Counted from the first letter of the stretch, positions 1 through 8,102 are shown. The stretch: 15,794 bases of DNA from an uncultured bacterium (GCA_927798255.1 CAKMMH010000018.1:1-15794), one strand, 5' to 3'. The notes: generated by a model not told the origin, from the letters alone. A program made the numbers and translations.

Positions 1-49
1 TTGGTATAAATAGCAAGTTTCTAAGGAAGCATTGATTAATGCAAAATTT

Positions 50-330
50 TAGTCGCCCCCTTGTTGGGTCATATGTGTGGGGCGTATGTGTGGGGGATTT
101 CGTTATAATGGGGGAACTCCATCCTGGCGCCGCGTGCAAGCACGCTTTATTATATCCATTGCGGGATATTTTGAATTAATTAGTGTTTAACTAAATGAGG
201 TAGCTCAAATCTGTATTAACCGGGTTCACTATGTTCACTCGGCTAGCTGCACATACTTGCGCTTACAGAACCCGCGCGCCCTGGTACCACTACGCTACGC
301 TCCGTTATGGATCACCCTAACGGGTGGCGT
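50..330. other. GC-rich, hairpin-dense non-coding stretch
   Basis: No convincing ORF lies in the first 464 bases, and about 50-330 is visibly more GC-rich than the rest of the window. It carries a chain of inverted repeats: 54-59 with 79-84 (cgcccc/ggggcg), 132-137 with 140-145 (gcgtgc/gcacgc), 152-157 with 164-169 (atatcc/ggatat), 180-184 with 190-194, 221-227 with 268-274 (cgggttc/gaacccg) and 313-317 with 322-326 (caccc/gggtg). A tandem 11-mer, tatgtgtgggg, occurs at 72-82 and 85-95. It could be a structured RNA read toward the terminator at 429-462, or an intergenic repetitive element. I do not recognise a known RNA family. Confidence 0.45.
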
Positions 331-428
331 GAGATGGTTAGTAAAAATATAAATCGCGGAAATTTTGAAATTTAATATGAAATTTAAGAGAAAAAGGAAT
401 TTGGTTAAAGAAAGTTAAAAAGTAAATG

Positions 429-462
429 AAAAAAAATACCAGCTTTCGCTGGTATCTTTTTT
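429..462. terminator. Bidirectional intrinsic terminator
   Basis: A perfect 8-bp stem (436-443 with 448-455, ataccagc/gctggtat) encloses the loop tttc. It is flanked by eight A's on the left and six T's on the right. On the minus strand it lies just after the stop codon at 465-467 and would end that transcript. On the plus strand it would end anything transcribed from the non-coding stretch to its left. Confidence 0.9.
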
Positions 463-464
463 AT

Positions 465-1514
465 TTATTCATCTTTCATGCTCTCAGCAGCAATCTTGAT
501 TACTTCGTCGATGAAATATTTTTGAGCTTCATTAGGGTTTTGAACACCTTCTAAATAAGCTTTTGTCTCATCATCAAATAAAACATGGTCAGCTGCTTTT
601 TCAAGGTCTAAACCTTTAATATCGCCTTGAGGATCCTTTGAGTTAGCTAGGATATCAATAACTCTCTTAGTTCCTTCGATACCACCATTTAACATTGCCT
701 TAATTGCAAGATGTGAATACTCATCTCTCTTTGATGCAATCTCATCTAAAATAGGGAATGCAGAATCTTCAGGAACAACTTCACCTAAACCAATTCCTTG
801 ATCATAAAATCCGTTAGCATCACCTAAAGATTTTGTAATGTCATAAAGAATTTCAATAGCATCTTTTGTTCCTTGGTTACTTATTGCAGCAATTGTTGCT
901 TCCTTAACATCTTCATCTGTAAGGTTCTTATATTCTTCTTTTAGATAATTTAATGATTCATTTGAAAGATTTGAAAGCTCTAATGCCTCTGTAAAGATAT
1001 CTTTTTCAGTTTCATCTTTTGAATTTAATGATGCACTAACTAGAGATTCAATATTTTCTTTTTTACCAGTTGTTGAAAGAAGCTCTGCATAATAACCTCT
1101 CTCATCATTGCTTAAACTCTTATCATTCATTAAGCCTTTAACATCTTCATAAAATTTTGTACACCAAGCACAGTTTCCAATCATATAAAATTGCTCTAAA
1201 ACAGCGTCATCATAACTTAATGCTGCTTTCCTTACTGCTGTTAAAGCTTCATCTGCAGACTTATAAACATCTACTGCTGGACGAACATCAACTTCTTCTT
1301 CTGTATCAATTATCTCTTCAACTTCGTCAGCATCGTTTTCATCTTCAGTTTCTTCTTCTATGTCTTGCGTATCTGAATTTGAGTCTGAATCTTGAGCTGT
1401 AACTTGCTGCTTAGTGGTAGTATTATCTTGATTAGCTAAATTTTTATTTTGTAAGAAAAAATATAGCGCTACACATATTACTATAATAAGAATAAGAACT
1501 AATAATTTCTTCAT
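465..1514 (-). CDS. Membrane-anchored HEAT-like repeat protein with a CxxC pair
   Basis: This 349-residue protein is of unknown function. It begins with a single hydrophobic segment (residues 3-20) without a lipobox, so it is probably an N-terminal inner-membrane anchor or an uncleaved signal. A strongly acidic, Ser/Asp/Glu-rich linker follows (about 30-77). The globular part (about 85-349) is almost entirely alpha-helical in character and reads like HEAT/ARM-type repeats, with recurring helix pairs around 150-200, 205-225 and 245-290. Residues 115-118 are Cys-Ala-Trp-Cys, a thioredoxin-like CxxC spacing, but no thioredoxin fold is evident around it. The start is supported by AAAGGA eight bases upstream. 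The gene ends at a strong terminator. The upstream minus-strand lipoprotein is separated by about 240 bp, so it probably has its own promoter. A periplasmic scaffold role is only a guess. Confidence 0.85.
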   Translation of the reverse strand: MKKLLVLILIIVICVALYFFLQNKNLANQDNTTTKQQVTAQDSDSNSDTQDIEEETEDENDADEVEEIIDTEEEVDVRPAVDVYKSADEALTAVRKAALSYDDAVLEQFYMIGNCAWCTKFYEDVKGLMNDKSLSNDERGYYAELLSTTGKKENIESLVSASLNSKDETEKDIFTEALELSNLSNESLNYLKEEYKNLTDEDVKEATIAAISNQGTKDAIEILYDITKSLGDANGFYDQGIGLGEVVPEDSAFPILDEIASKRDEYSHLAIKAMLNGGIEGTKRVIDILANSKDPQGDIKGLDLEKAADHVLFDDETKAYLEGVQNPNEAQKYFIDEVIKIAAESMKDE

Positions 1515-1621
1515 ATTAGAATCCTTTAATAAAAAACAATACCAAATAAACTTACATACACGAAAAGTATAAAGTATATATAAGATATAAAAAACTAAAA
1601 TAACAAACTTTTAAAGTTAGA

Positions 1622-1688
1622 TATCTTTCAAAACATAATATAATTCTACAGATTAAAAAATCTACATTAAATTACACTTTGAAAGATA
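1622..1688. repeat. 11-bp inverted repeat between two minus-strand genes
   Basis: tatctttcaaa at 1622-1632 is the exact reverse complement of tttgaaagata at 1678-1688. A smaller hairpin sits inside the loop (1650-1654 with 1659-1663, agatt/aatct). It lies downstream of the lipoprotein gene and upstream of the HEAT-like gene. It could be a long-loop terminator or stability element of the lipoprotein mRNA, or a paired operator site. There is no clear T-run after the outer stem on either strand. Confidence 0.4.
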
Positions 1689-1756
1689 CCCGACCTTAAA
1701 TTTAAAAACTAATAAGCATTCAATATACTTAAAGCTTTAGCTATTTTATAACTAGT

Positions 1757-2230
1757 TTAGTTTGCACGCAATGTAAAAATTTTACTTGGTAATGAAAAAT
1801 TGTTTCCATTAAATGCTGTAAGTTGTAAATATACAATTTTGTCTCTTGGAATGTTCTTTAATATGTATCTGTATACTTTATTGTATACAGGGTCAGCAAC
1901 TTCTTGAAGCTCGTTTGACATTAACTTAATTTTATTATCTAGACTATTTTCACTAAACCCATAGCTTAAAATAAATCCCTCAGTTGGTTCATTAGGGATT
2001 AGCCACAAAATTTCAATATCTGAAATGTTTAAAGTTGAAAAACTACCATTGTTTTGTAAAACATTGTTTAAATTATCTTGAACTTGTGCTGCTTCAGTAA
2101 CTTGAGCATTATTATTTGGATTATTTCCTTGAGAGTTTTCAATATTTGAACCTGAAGTATTAAAAATAGAGCAGGCAGAGAGAAACAATAAACTTAAAAT
2201 AAAACTTTTCTTTAAAGATATTTTTTTCAT
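1757..2230 (-). CDS. Small lipoprotein with a fibronectin III-like C-terminal half
   Basis: From the preferred start this protein has 157 residues. A classic lipoprotein signal peptide ends in Leu-Ser-Ala-Cys, with the acylated Cys at residue 20. An Asn/Gln-rich low-complexity spacer (about 25-60) follows, and then a roughly 95-residue beta-rich domain with alternating strands that resembles a fibronectin type III/Ig-like module. Two in-frame ATGs lie six bases apart. The upstream one (2236) leaves only three bases after AAGGA, whereas the ATG at 2230 leaves seven, so the second was chosen. The gene is divergent from ubiE across about 120 bp. There is no recognisable family and the function is unknown; a surface or periplasmic binding domain is plausible. 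Confidence 0.8.
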   Translation of the reverse strand: MKKISLKKSFILSLLFLSACSIFNTSGSNIENSQGNNPNNNAQVTEAAQVQDNLNNVLQNNGSFSTLNISDIEILWLIPNEPTEGFILSYGFSENSLDNKIKLMSNELQEVADPVYNKVYRYILKNIPRDKIVYLQLTAFNGNNFSLPSKIFTLRAN

Positions 2231-2333
2231 ATGCATATGTCCTTAATAAACAATATTATATATAGATATTTTACTTATATTTTAAAGAATTTTGCAATAT
2301 TTAAATTAATTTCACTTTTAAATAATTAATTTC

Positions 2334-2349
2334 TACTATATTTTATAAT
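2334..2349 (+). promoter_or_regulatory. Possible -10 elements immediately before ubiE
   Basis: tactat at 2334-2339 and tataat at 2344-2349 both resemble the -10 hexamer. The second ends only three bases before the ubiE ATG at 2353. Use of either would give a leaderless or nearly leaderless mRNA, consistent with the absence of a Shine-Dalgarno sequence. No good -35 is evident in this very AT-rich stretch. Confidence 0.3.
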
Positions 2350-2352
2350 TTC

Positions 2353-3126
2353 ATGAGTAAAAAAACAGAAGTTATCAATATTTTTTCAAAAGTAGCTAAT
2401 AAATATGACTTTATAAATAATGTTATAAGCTTTGGCGTCCATAAATTATGGGAAAAAAAATTACTTTCAAAAATTAGCTTAAATATAACTAAAGGAAATT
2501 CTTATCAAAATGCTCTCGATTTATGTACCGGAACGGGTGCCTTATTATATAAGTTAAGTTTAGTTAGTAAGAATTTATATGCACTCGATATCTCAAATGA
2601 AATGCTTGATATTGCAAAAAAAAGACTAAACAAAATATATGACGATATTAATGACAAAAATAAGTTAGAAAATATTAAATTTTATCAAGGTGAAGCAGAA
2701 AATTTACCATTTAAGGACAACTTCTTCGATTTAATCGTAGTTTCATATGGAGTTAGAAATTTTTATGATCTAAATAAAGGACTTCAAGAAATATATAGAT
2801 GCTTATCAAAAAATGGAATAGCTTACATATTAGAATTTGGGAAACCAATCTTAGTTACAAAATTATACAAAAAATCATTTTCAAGATATCTTTGTAAGTT
2901 ATGGCAAAAATTATTTATCTTTTACTTTTCAAAAATTATGCCACTAATTGTTAGAATTTTTTCAAAGGATACTAACTCATATAGATATTTATCAAAGAGC
3001 GCTCTAAGTTTTCCTTCAGATGAGGAATTTGTCAAAATTTTATCTCAAAACGGCCTTCATTGCTCAAAATGTGATGCGATGCTAGGAGGCTTTGTATACC
3101 TTTATACTTGTAACATAGATAAATAA
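2353..3126 (+). CDS. ubiE: UbiE/MenG-type quinone C-methyltransferase
   Basis: This is a SAM-dependent C-methyltransferase of the UbiE/MenG family, methylating demethylmenaquinone (and/or a ubiquinone intermediate) in respiratory quinone synthesis. The 257-residue length matches the family. Visible signatures are the N-terminal phe/val-Ala-x-x-Tyr-Asp start (11-19) and the following Asn-x-x-x-Ser-x-Gly-x-His-x-x-Trp; SAM motif I, Leu-Asp-Leu-Cys-Thr-Gly-Thr-Gly (55-62); acidic Asp79 at the end of beta-2; Gly-Glu-Ala-x-x-Leu-Pro-Phe (113-120); Gly-Val-Arg-Asn (133-136); and the C-terminal Tyr-Arg-Tyr-Leu and Leu-Gly-Gly segments. The Gly-Asp-Ala common in relatives is Gly-Glu-Ala here. The start fits the family's N-terminus, yet no Shine-Dalgarno sequence precedes it. 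The sequence cannot tell menaquinone from ubiquinone; no other quinone genes are nearby. Confidence 0.93.
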   Translation: MSKKTEVINIFSKVANKYDFINNVISFGVHKLWEKKLLSKISLNITKGNSYQNALDLCTGTGALLYKLSLVSKNLYALDISNEMLDIAKKRLNKIYDDINDKNKLENIKFYQGEAENLPFKDNFFDLIVVSYGVRNFYDLNKGLQEIYRCLSKNGIAYILEFGKPILVTKLYKKSFSRYLCKLWQKLFIFYFSKIMPLIVRIFSKDTNSYRYLSKSALSFPSDEEFVKILSQNGLHCSKCDAMLGGFVYLYTCNIDK

Positions 3127-3139
3127 TTACATTTTTTCT

Positions 3140-3164
3140 CAAAACGATTTTTTTATGCGTTTTG
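3140..3164 (+). terminator. Weak hairpin after ubiE
   Basis: caaaacg (3140-3146) pairs with cgttttg (3158-3164) around an 11-base, T-rich loop, 14 bases past the ubiE stop codon. The following sequence is T-rich but has no uninterrupted run, so termination would be inefficient. The word ttttgtaat is duplicated in tandem directly after. Confidence 0.3.
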
Positions 3165-3301
3165 TAATAATTTTGTAATATATCATTTTTTAAACATCTT
3201 ATATTGATATTTCACATCATACTATTAGCTTCTTCATGTAAAGAAGAAAAGAGAATTTTGGTTGATTTTAATTTAATTATTTAATTTAAGGAAAAATTAA
3301 A

Positions 3302-6070
3302 ATGAAAAGCAATGTTAAGAAACACTCATTATTAAACAAATCATTAGTAGTGTTTTTATTATTAAATATGGTTGCATGTTCTACAATTAAAGAAGAAAGC
3401 GTAAATGCTAATAGTGATGTAGCTAAAACAAAGAGCGTCGAATATAGCAATGCAAATATCTCTAAAATGATAGAGAAGGTCGTAAATAAAGTAGTATGGA
3501 ATGATGAAAAAGTTGTTGATGATGTGCTTAATATTAAATTTCAAAATGCAGATGATGCAGAAAAGTTCCATATTGGTAAATCAAGTTTTGATAAAGCATA
3601 CAATGCCACAATGATTCAAAATCCACAAAGACTTATTCTTGATCTAAATGGACAAAAAAGTTTAAGTAATAAAAACTTTTTTATCGGTGGTAAGTATGTA
3701 TCTAAAATTAGATTAGGTGCTCATCCTGATAAAACAAGACTTGTGTTTGATATCAATCAGGCAAGTAATGTTTATTATGATGTTAAGAACTCAGATGGAG
3801 GCCTTGATGTCCTAGTTTCAAATGACAAAGATAAAATATCTAGTTTAATAAATGGTGTCACTAATGATACTGAAAATAAAATCATCAGTAATGACAACGT
3901 TCAAGATGAAGATAGTATAAAACTTGAAAAGATTGCTAGTAACGAAATTAAATTAAAAGATGCTAATGCTGATACAAAGATTGATTCTATGGCTCAAGAA
4001 AAGTTAGAAGATATTGTTACGAAAGATAAGCAAAACAAAAAGTATCAAATTTCAAAAATTTACTGTTACGAAAAAGCTGATAAGTTACAAGTAAAAGTTG
4101 GTGTAAATAGTAATGTTGATTATGAATTAAACAAAGTTTCTGATAGTGAATATACACTAAGATTTAAAAATACTATCCTTTCAAAAGAAGCAGATAAGCC
4201 AATTGCATTACCTAGCACTTATAGCTCATTAAATAGTATACAAGCAAGTAAGGATAGTAATGATACAATTATTAAATTTTTTGTTAATTCTAATACATCG
4301 CTTAATGTTAAAAATACTCAAAGTGGTATCTTAGTTTCTGAAGGTAAAATTGATACTCCAAATATGATTGCTGATAAATCAGTTTCTAGTGATAAAGATA
4401 CTGTAGAAGTAAACATTAGTGATTCACAAAATGATTTAATAAATGATATAGCTTTAAAAGCTGAAGAAGAAAGTAAGCAAGGAATTGAGAATACAGAAAT
4501 TGCTGAAAATAAAATTATTGATGATTCAAGTAAGGCAACAATAGAAAGAGCACAAAATACAAAAGAAAGCGTTAAAGCTCAAATGGATTTATCAAAAATT
4601 CAAAATAAAAATGGAGATGATAAAAACACTGTTGAAGCTAGTGATAATTTAGAAGGCACTATTGAAATAGAGGATTTAGTTGATGATAGTGAAAAGGGGC
4701 TTGGAAATGAAGATGAAAAAGTAGCTGATGTAGAAGGCCTTGATGAAGAGATTAGTAAACTTTTAGACCCTGCTTCTGGTTATACTGGAAAATTAATAAG
4801 CTTAGATTTCCAAGATACAGACATTGATAACGCTTTAAAGATTATTGCAGAAGTTTCAAACTTAAATATCGTAGCAAGTGATGATATTTCAGGAAAAGTA
4901 TCATTAAGGTTAAATAATGTTCCTTGGGACCAAGCATTAGATGTTATCTTAAAAACTAACGGTCTTGATAAGGTTCAAGAAGGTAATGTTGTAAGAATAG
5001 CTCCTGTAAATAGATTAAAAAGTGAAAGAGAAGAGTTAAAAGCTGCAAGACAAGCAGAAGAAAACTTAGAGCCTCTTCAACTTGCTTATAGAAAGATTAG
5101 TTACGCAAAGGCTGCTGAGCTTCAAACACTTGTTGAATCAGTGCTTTCAGATAGAGGAAGTGTAACATTTGATGATAGAAGTAATCAAATTTTTATTAAG
5201 GATATCAAGTCAAGAATTAAAGATGCTTTTGAAATAATTAAAAAAGCTGATTTAAGAACTCCACAAATTCTTTTAGAAACTCAAATAATTGAGGCTGAAA
5301 GAAATTTACTAAGAGATCTTGGTTCAGAGTTTGGTTTTAATATAATTCAATCAAATGAAACTGGAAATGGTACAGGTTATAACTTTCCATCAGATATTCA
5401 AGTTACAGGTAGTGGCCTGGGAAATAACTTTTCAAGTTTTGCTGCTGGGTTAGGTGAAACAGAAGGTTCTGCTATAAGCTTAATATTTGATAGCCTTGAT
5501 GGTACAAAGAGCTTGTCTGCTAGGATTTCTGGTTTAGAGCAAGAAGGTAAGGCTAAAGTTATAAGCAAACCATCAGTTGTTACAACTAACAATACACCTG
5601 CTGAAATCAAGAGTGTTAAGACAGTGCATGTAAGGTTACCGGAGGGCGGTACTTCAATTGCTACTGGTCAAGGTTCATCTGCTTCTGGTTCATCAAAGAG
5701 TGCAACAGAAAGTATTGATGCTGGTATTACTTTAAAAGTAACTCCACAAGCTTCTCCAGACTATTATGTACTTTTAGATATAATGGGTGAGTCAAGCCAC
5801 TTTGATACTTCCGAGGTGGTAGATGGTATTCCTGCATTAGTAATTAGACGTGCTACTTCAACAGTACTTGTTTCAAGTGGTCAAACATTTGCTCTTGGTG
5901 GAGTATATAGGGTAGAAGAAGGTAATAGCTTAAATGGTGTTCCTTTCTTAAAAGATATTCCAGTGTTAGGACATTTATTTAGAAGATCACTAAGTGATAA
6001 CAAAGATCAAGAATTGTTATTCTTTGTTACACCAAGAATTGTAGAAGGTAGTTTTGATGATGCTAAATAA
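3302..6070 (+). CDS. pilQ: Type IV pilus secretin PilQ
   Basis: This is the outer-membrane secretin through which type IV pili extend. The 922-residue protein has a signal peptide ending in Met-Val-Ala-Cys (Cys26), suggesting a lipoprotein. An AMIN peptidoglycan-binding domain spans about 75-173, and a second AMIN-like domain about 248-346. An Asp/Glu/Lys-rich linker, probably disordered, runs from about 355 to 490. The STN/N0 domain follows at about 495-570, a NolW-type N1 domain at 592-650, and the secretin barrel domain at 650-915. The barrel holds the hallmark Val-Pro-x-Leu-x-x-Ile-Pro-x-Leu-Gly-x-Leu-Phe segment near 880-893 and a Gly/Ser-rich gate loop at about 781-803. AAGGA nine bases upstream supports the start. 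pilM-P are not next to it: the upstream gene is ubiE, and two small genes follow in the same direction. Confidence 0.95.
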   Translation: MKSNVKKHSLLNKSLVVFLLLNMVACSTIKEESVNANSDVAKTKSVEYSNANISKMIEKVVNKVVWNDEKVVDDVLNIKFQNADDAEKFHIGKSSFDKAYNATMIQNPQRLILDLNGQKSLSNKNFFIGGKYVSKIRLGAHPDKTRLVFDINQASNVYYDVKNSDGGLDVLVSNDKDKISSLINGVTNDTENKIISNDNVQDEDSIKLEKIASNEIKLKDANADTKIDSMAQEKLEDIVTKDKQNKKYQISKIYCYEKADKLQVKVGVNSNVDYELNKVSDSEYTLRFKNTILSKEADKPIALPSTYSSLNSIQASKDSNDTIIKFFVNSNTSLNVKNTQSGILVSEGKIDTPNMIADKSVSSDKDTVEVNISDSQNDLINDIALKAEEESKQGIENTEIAENKIIDDSSKATIERAQNTKESVKAQMDLSKIQNKNGDDKNTVEASDNLEGTIEIEDLVDDSEKGLGNEDEKVADVEGLDEEISKLLDPASGYTGKLISLDFQDTDIDNALKIIAEVSNLNIVASDDISGKVSLRLNNVPWDQALDVILKTNGLDKVQEGNVVRIAPVNRLKSEREELKAARQAEENLEPLQLAYRKISYAKAAELQTLVESVLSDRGSVTFDDRSNQIFIKDIKSRIKDAFEIIKKADLRTPQILLETQIIEAERNLLRDLGSEFGFNIIQSNETGNGTGYNFPSDIQVTGSGLGNNFSSFAAGLGETEGSAISLIFDSLDGTKSLSARISGLEQEGKAKVISKPSVVTTNNTPAEIKSVKTVHVRLPEGGTSIATGQGSSASGSSKSATESIDAGITLKVTPQASPDYYVLLDIMGESSHFDTSEVVDGIPALVIRRATSTVLVSSGQTFALGGVYRVEEGNSLNGVPFLKDIPVLGHLFRRSLSDNKDQELLFFVTPRIVEGSFDDAK

Positions 6071-6126
6071 AGTTAATAATAAAGGAAAGTTTTTTAGATA
6101 AAGTTTTTAAACAAGGAGAATTTATA

Positions 6127-6807
6127 ATGAATAAAAAAACTAAAAATGTGATTTTATTAGCTGCAGCTACTTTACTATCAGTCCTTACAGTGGCATGTGG
6201 AAAAGTACATAACGAAATATCACAAATTAGAGTTACAAATATTTCTGTCGGAAATACAAAGAATTTCTACGAACATAATGATAGTGATATGAAATCGGTA
6301 ACTAATAATATTGATGTTTTGGGAGCTTGTTGCTGTTCAGATGAAGAAATTGAAACAGAACCATTTTATAATGGTTGGGTTCAATTTAAAATTAAAAATA
6401 ACTTACGTTATGTTGCAGAGTTATCTCATTTTTATTATGTTGTAAAAAATTATTATGGTGGTGGAAATGATTATGTATCACCAAATTTTTCATTTATAGG
6501 TAGCAATATCATAGATGGCGCTCCGACTGAAAATGAAAATACAGATGTACCAATTGATAATAATAACAATAATAATGAAAATGAAATTGTTACTTATGGA
6601 CCATTTTCTGATGCTCAAGGTGATCATCAAAGGTTTGCTAGTTCAAATGAAGTAATAGAAGCTGTTGGTAGTAACAATGTAATATTTTACTTAACTGCAA
6701 TTACAGAAAGCGGGGAAGTTCTTACTTTCTCAAGATCAATACCAGTTGATATGACAAATTTAAACCAATGTGAAGATGATTCTTATTCATGTTCATGCAA
6801 TTTTTAA
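6127..6807 (+). CDS. Cysteine-rich lipoprotein downstream of pilQ
   Basis: This 226-residue lipoprotein is of unknown function. The signal peptide ends in Thr-Val-Ala-Cys-Gly with the acylated Cys at residue 24. The mature part has a triple-Cys cluster (68-70), an Asn-rich spacer (about 137-153) and three further cysteines near the C-terminus (215, 222, 224), so disulphide bonding or metal binding is possible. The regions around 80-112 and 155-210 look beta-rich. A near-perfect AAGGAG seven bases upstream supports the start. It begins 56 bases after pilQ and probably shares its transcript, so it might be a secretin partner or pilus-associated lipoprotein. That link rests on position only; it does not resemble TPR-type pilotins. 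Confidence 0.85.
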   Translation: MNKKTKNVILLAAATLLSVLTVACGKVHNEISQIRVTNISVGNTKNFYEHNDSDMKSVTNNIDVLGACCCSDEEIETEPFYNGWVQFKIKNNLRYVAELSHFYYVVKNYYGGGNDYVSPNFSFIGSNIIDGAPTENENTDVPIDNNNNNNENEIVTYGPFSDAQGDHQRFASSNEVIEAVGSNNVIFYLTAITESGEVLTFSRSIPVDMTNLNQCEDDSYSCSCNF

Positions 6808-6839
6808 GGTTTAATTTGAATAAAAGAAAAAATATATAA

Positions 6840-7175
6840 ATGAATGTGTTAGGTGAATTAAGACATAAAATGAGGCAGAGTGCAGAAAAAGAGTGTTTTG
6901 CAGAGTATGCAGAACAACTTAGACTTGCAAAGAAGTACTCTGCTTCTATTAGAGTATGCCTAGAAGGGTTAAGCCATAATCCTAATGAAGATAGGGGAAG
7001 GTTAGTTCTTGCAAGGACTTACTATGATTGTGGATACATAGCTTTTTCTTTACGAGAACTAAACTTTCTTTCTAATAGGCATCCTGATAACGTTTATATA
7101 AAAAGACTAGTAGAAAAACTATCTTTATCAAAAAATAATACTTCTGATTTTATCAAGACTAACTCTATAAATTAG
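6840..7175 (+). CDS. Small TPR-like protein
   Basis: This 111-residue protein has no signal peptide or membrane segment, so it is probably cytoplasmic. Two consecutive tetratricopeptide-like helix pairs are visible at about residues 19-52 and 53-86, with the typical small-residue/Ala-x-x-Tyr and Asn-Pro or His-Pro spacing between repeats. It starts 33 bases after the Cys-rich lipoprotein and ends inside a terminator hairpin, making it the last gene of the pilQ transcript. The ribosome binding site is weak (a purine-rich run only); an internal ATG at codon 11 is an alternative start. A chaperone-like or scaffolding role for the pilus machinery is inferred from position and repeat type only. 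Confidence 0.75.
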   Translation: MNVLGELRHKMRQSAEKECFAEYAEQLRLAKKYSASIRVCLEGLSHNPNEDRGRLVLARTYYDCGYIAFSLRELNFLSNRHPDNVYIKRLVEKLSLSKNNTSDFIKTNSIN

Positions 7176-7186
7176 AGAATTTTTTT
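7163..7186 (+). terminator. Intrinsic terminator of the pilQ transcript
   Basis: A 5-bp stem, ctcta (7163-7167) with tagag (7173-7177), encloses a five-base loop and is followed within three bases by seven T's (7180-7186). The TAG stop codon of the small TPR gene forms part of the right arm. The stem is short, but T-run and position fit the converging bamD-like gene at 7193. Confidence 0.6.
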
Positions 7187-7192
7187 AGAATT

Positions 7193-7840
7193 TTAGTCTA
7201 AATATTTTGCCCAATTTCTATTAAAGTCATTCTCTCTTATTCTTACAGCCTGAGTGTCTCCACGCTTTTTATAATAGTTTAAAATTTCTTTTTCTCGTAA
7301 AGCTAATAGTTTATAACACTCTAGCTTGTATTTTTTTGCATCAAGTGTGTATTTAGAATCAGGATAATCGTTTAAAATTAAATCAAAAAACTCAATTGCT
7401 TTTTTAATAGAAGATGTATCTCTACCTACACCTTTAAAAGTTTTGTAGTTAGAAAGACCGGTCATATAAATAGCATATTCTTTATTGTAATTTCCAATCT
7501 GACTTCTAACTAAATCATAATAGCTATTTGTCGCTTCTTCATACATTTTGCTCTTAAAATAAGCATCTGCCATTTTTGTTTTTGCATAAAGTGCGTATCT
7601 CCCGTAAGGTTCACGTCTGTAAACAGCTTCAAAAAGTTTAATGGCGTTTCTGTAATTTTCTTTTTCAAAATCTTTATATGCTTTTTTAACAGTTTCTTCA
7701 ATTGGTTCTGTAGTATCTATGACGGGGCCTGCATTAAATTCATGAGGGCCAGAAGAATTAATGTCCTTTCCTGAACAAGAAAATAAGAATAGGGAAAATA
7801 AAAGTAGGGGAATATTTAAAAATTTTTTCATATTTTTCAT
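7193..7840 (-). CDS. bamD: BamD-like outer-membrane assembly lipoprotein
   Basis: This is the likely lipoprotein subunit of the Bam complex, which inserts beta-barrel proteins such as secretins into the outer membrane. From the chosen ATG it has 215 residues, a little shorter than E. coli BamD. The signal peptide ends in Leu-Phe-Ser-Cys (Cys22). The rest is a chain of TPR helices with BamD-like features: a Tyr-Ala-x-Tyr-x-x-Gly-Leu segment, an Arg-Asp before the next repeat, Tyr-Pro-Asp-Ser-Lys-Tyr, and a late Tyr-Tyr-x-x-Arg-Gly. The frame stays open to an ATG at 7918, but that adds 26 residues before the signal peptide and has a poorly spaced AGG. An AAGG nine bases before 7840 fits better. 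A YfiO-type TPR lipoprotein of other function is the main alternative. Confidence 0.82.
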   Translation of the reverse strand: MKNMKKFLNIPLLLFSLFLFSCSGKDINSSGPHEFNAGPVIDTTEPIEETVKKAYKDFEKENYRNAIKLFEAVYRREPYGRYALYAKTKMADAYFKSKMYEEATNSYYDLVRSQIGNYNKEYAIYMTGLSNYKTFKGVGRDTSSIKKAIEFFDLILNDYPDSKYTLDAKKYKLECYKLLALREKEILNYYKKRGDTQAVRIRENDFNRNWAKYLD

Positions 7841-7942
7841 ATAATTAAACCTTTTTATGAATAGCCTTTTTGTGAATAACAAAGCAATAAATAATGTATA
7901 TTTCTTTGCATTGATCATTGCCTCGTTATAAGACTATCTTGC

Positions 7943-7948
7943 ATTATA
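7943..7948 (-). promoter_or_regulatory. Candidate -10 element for the bamD-like gene
   Basis: The minus strand reads TATAAT here, about 100 bases upstream of the chosen start. The hexamer about 17 bases further upstream (ttttat) is only a loose -35 match. The element overlaps the left arm of a 12-bp inverted repeat (7938-7949). Confidence 0.35.
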
Positions 7949-8067
7949 AATTAAAAGAAATAGAAATAAAATAGCTAAACAAAAATTGAATTTTTTTGAA
8001 CAAAAATGATATTAATAATAAAAGAGGATAAAAGCTTTTTTAAAGACCTAAACCCTCAGTGTTAGTC

Positions 8068-8102
8068 AAAAATCAATTAACACACGTGGATATGCTAATT
8101 GA
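8068..8102 (-). terminator. Probable terminator of the small membrane protein gene
   Basis: Read on the minus strand, a 7-bp stem (8096-8102 with 8073-8079) with a 16-base loop is followed at once by five T's (8068-8072). It lies about 65 bases after the stop codon of the ORF at 8167-8391. The large loop and modest T-run make it weak to moderate. Confidence 0.45.

Noticed and set aside
221..274. Possible tRNA-like fold (gggttc word within a 7-bp stem)
   Set aside because: There is no acceptor stem, anticodon arm or CCA-compatible end. The stem encloses a 40-base loop, unlike a T-arm.
1157..1402. Plus-strand 81-codon ORF
   Set aside because: It lies inside the minus-strand HEAT-like gene, has Leu/His/Gln-rich low-complexity translation typical of an antisense shadow, and has no ribosome binding site.
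5398..5610. Minus-strand ORF inside pilQ
   Set aside because: It is antisense to the conserved secretin domain; the pilQ frame is clearly the coding one.
7841..7918. Upstream extension of the BamD-like gene to the ATG at 7918
   Set aside because: It would place 26 extra residues before a complete lipoprotein signal peptide, and the AGG before it is only two bases from the ATG.
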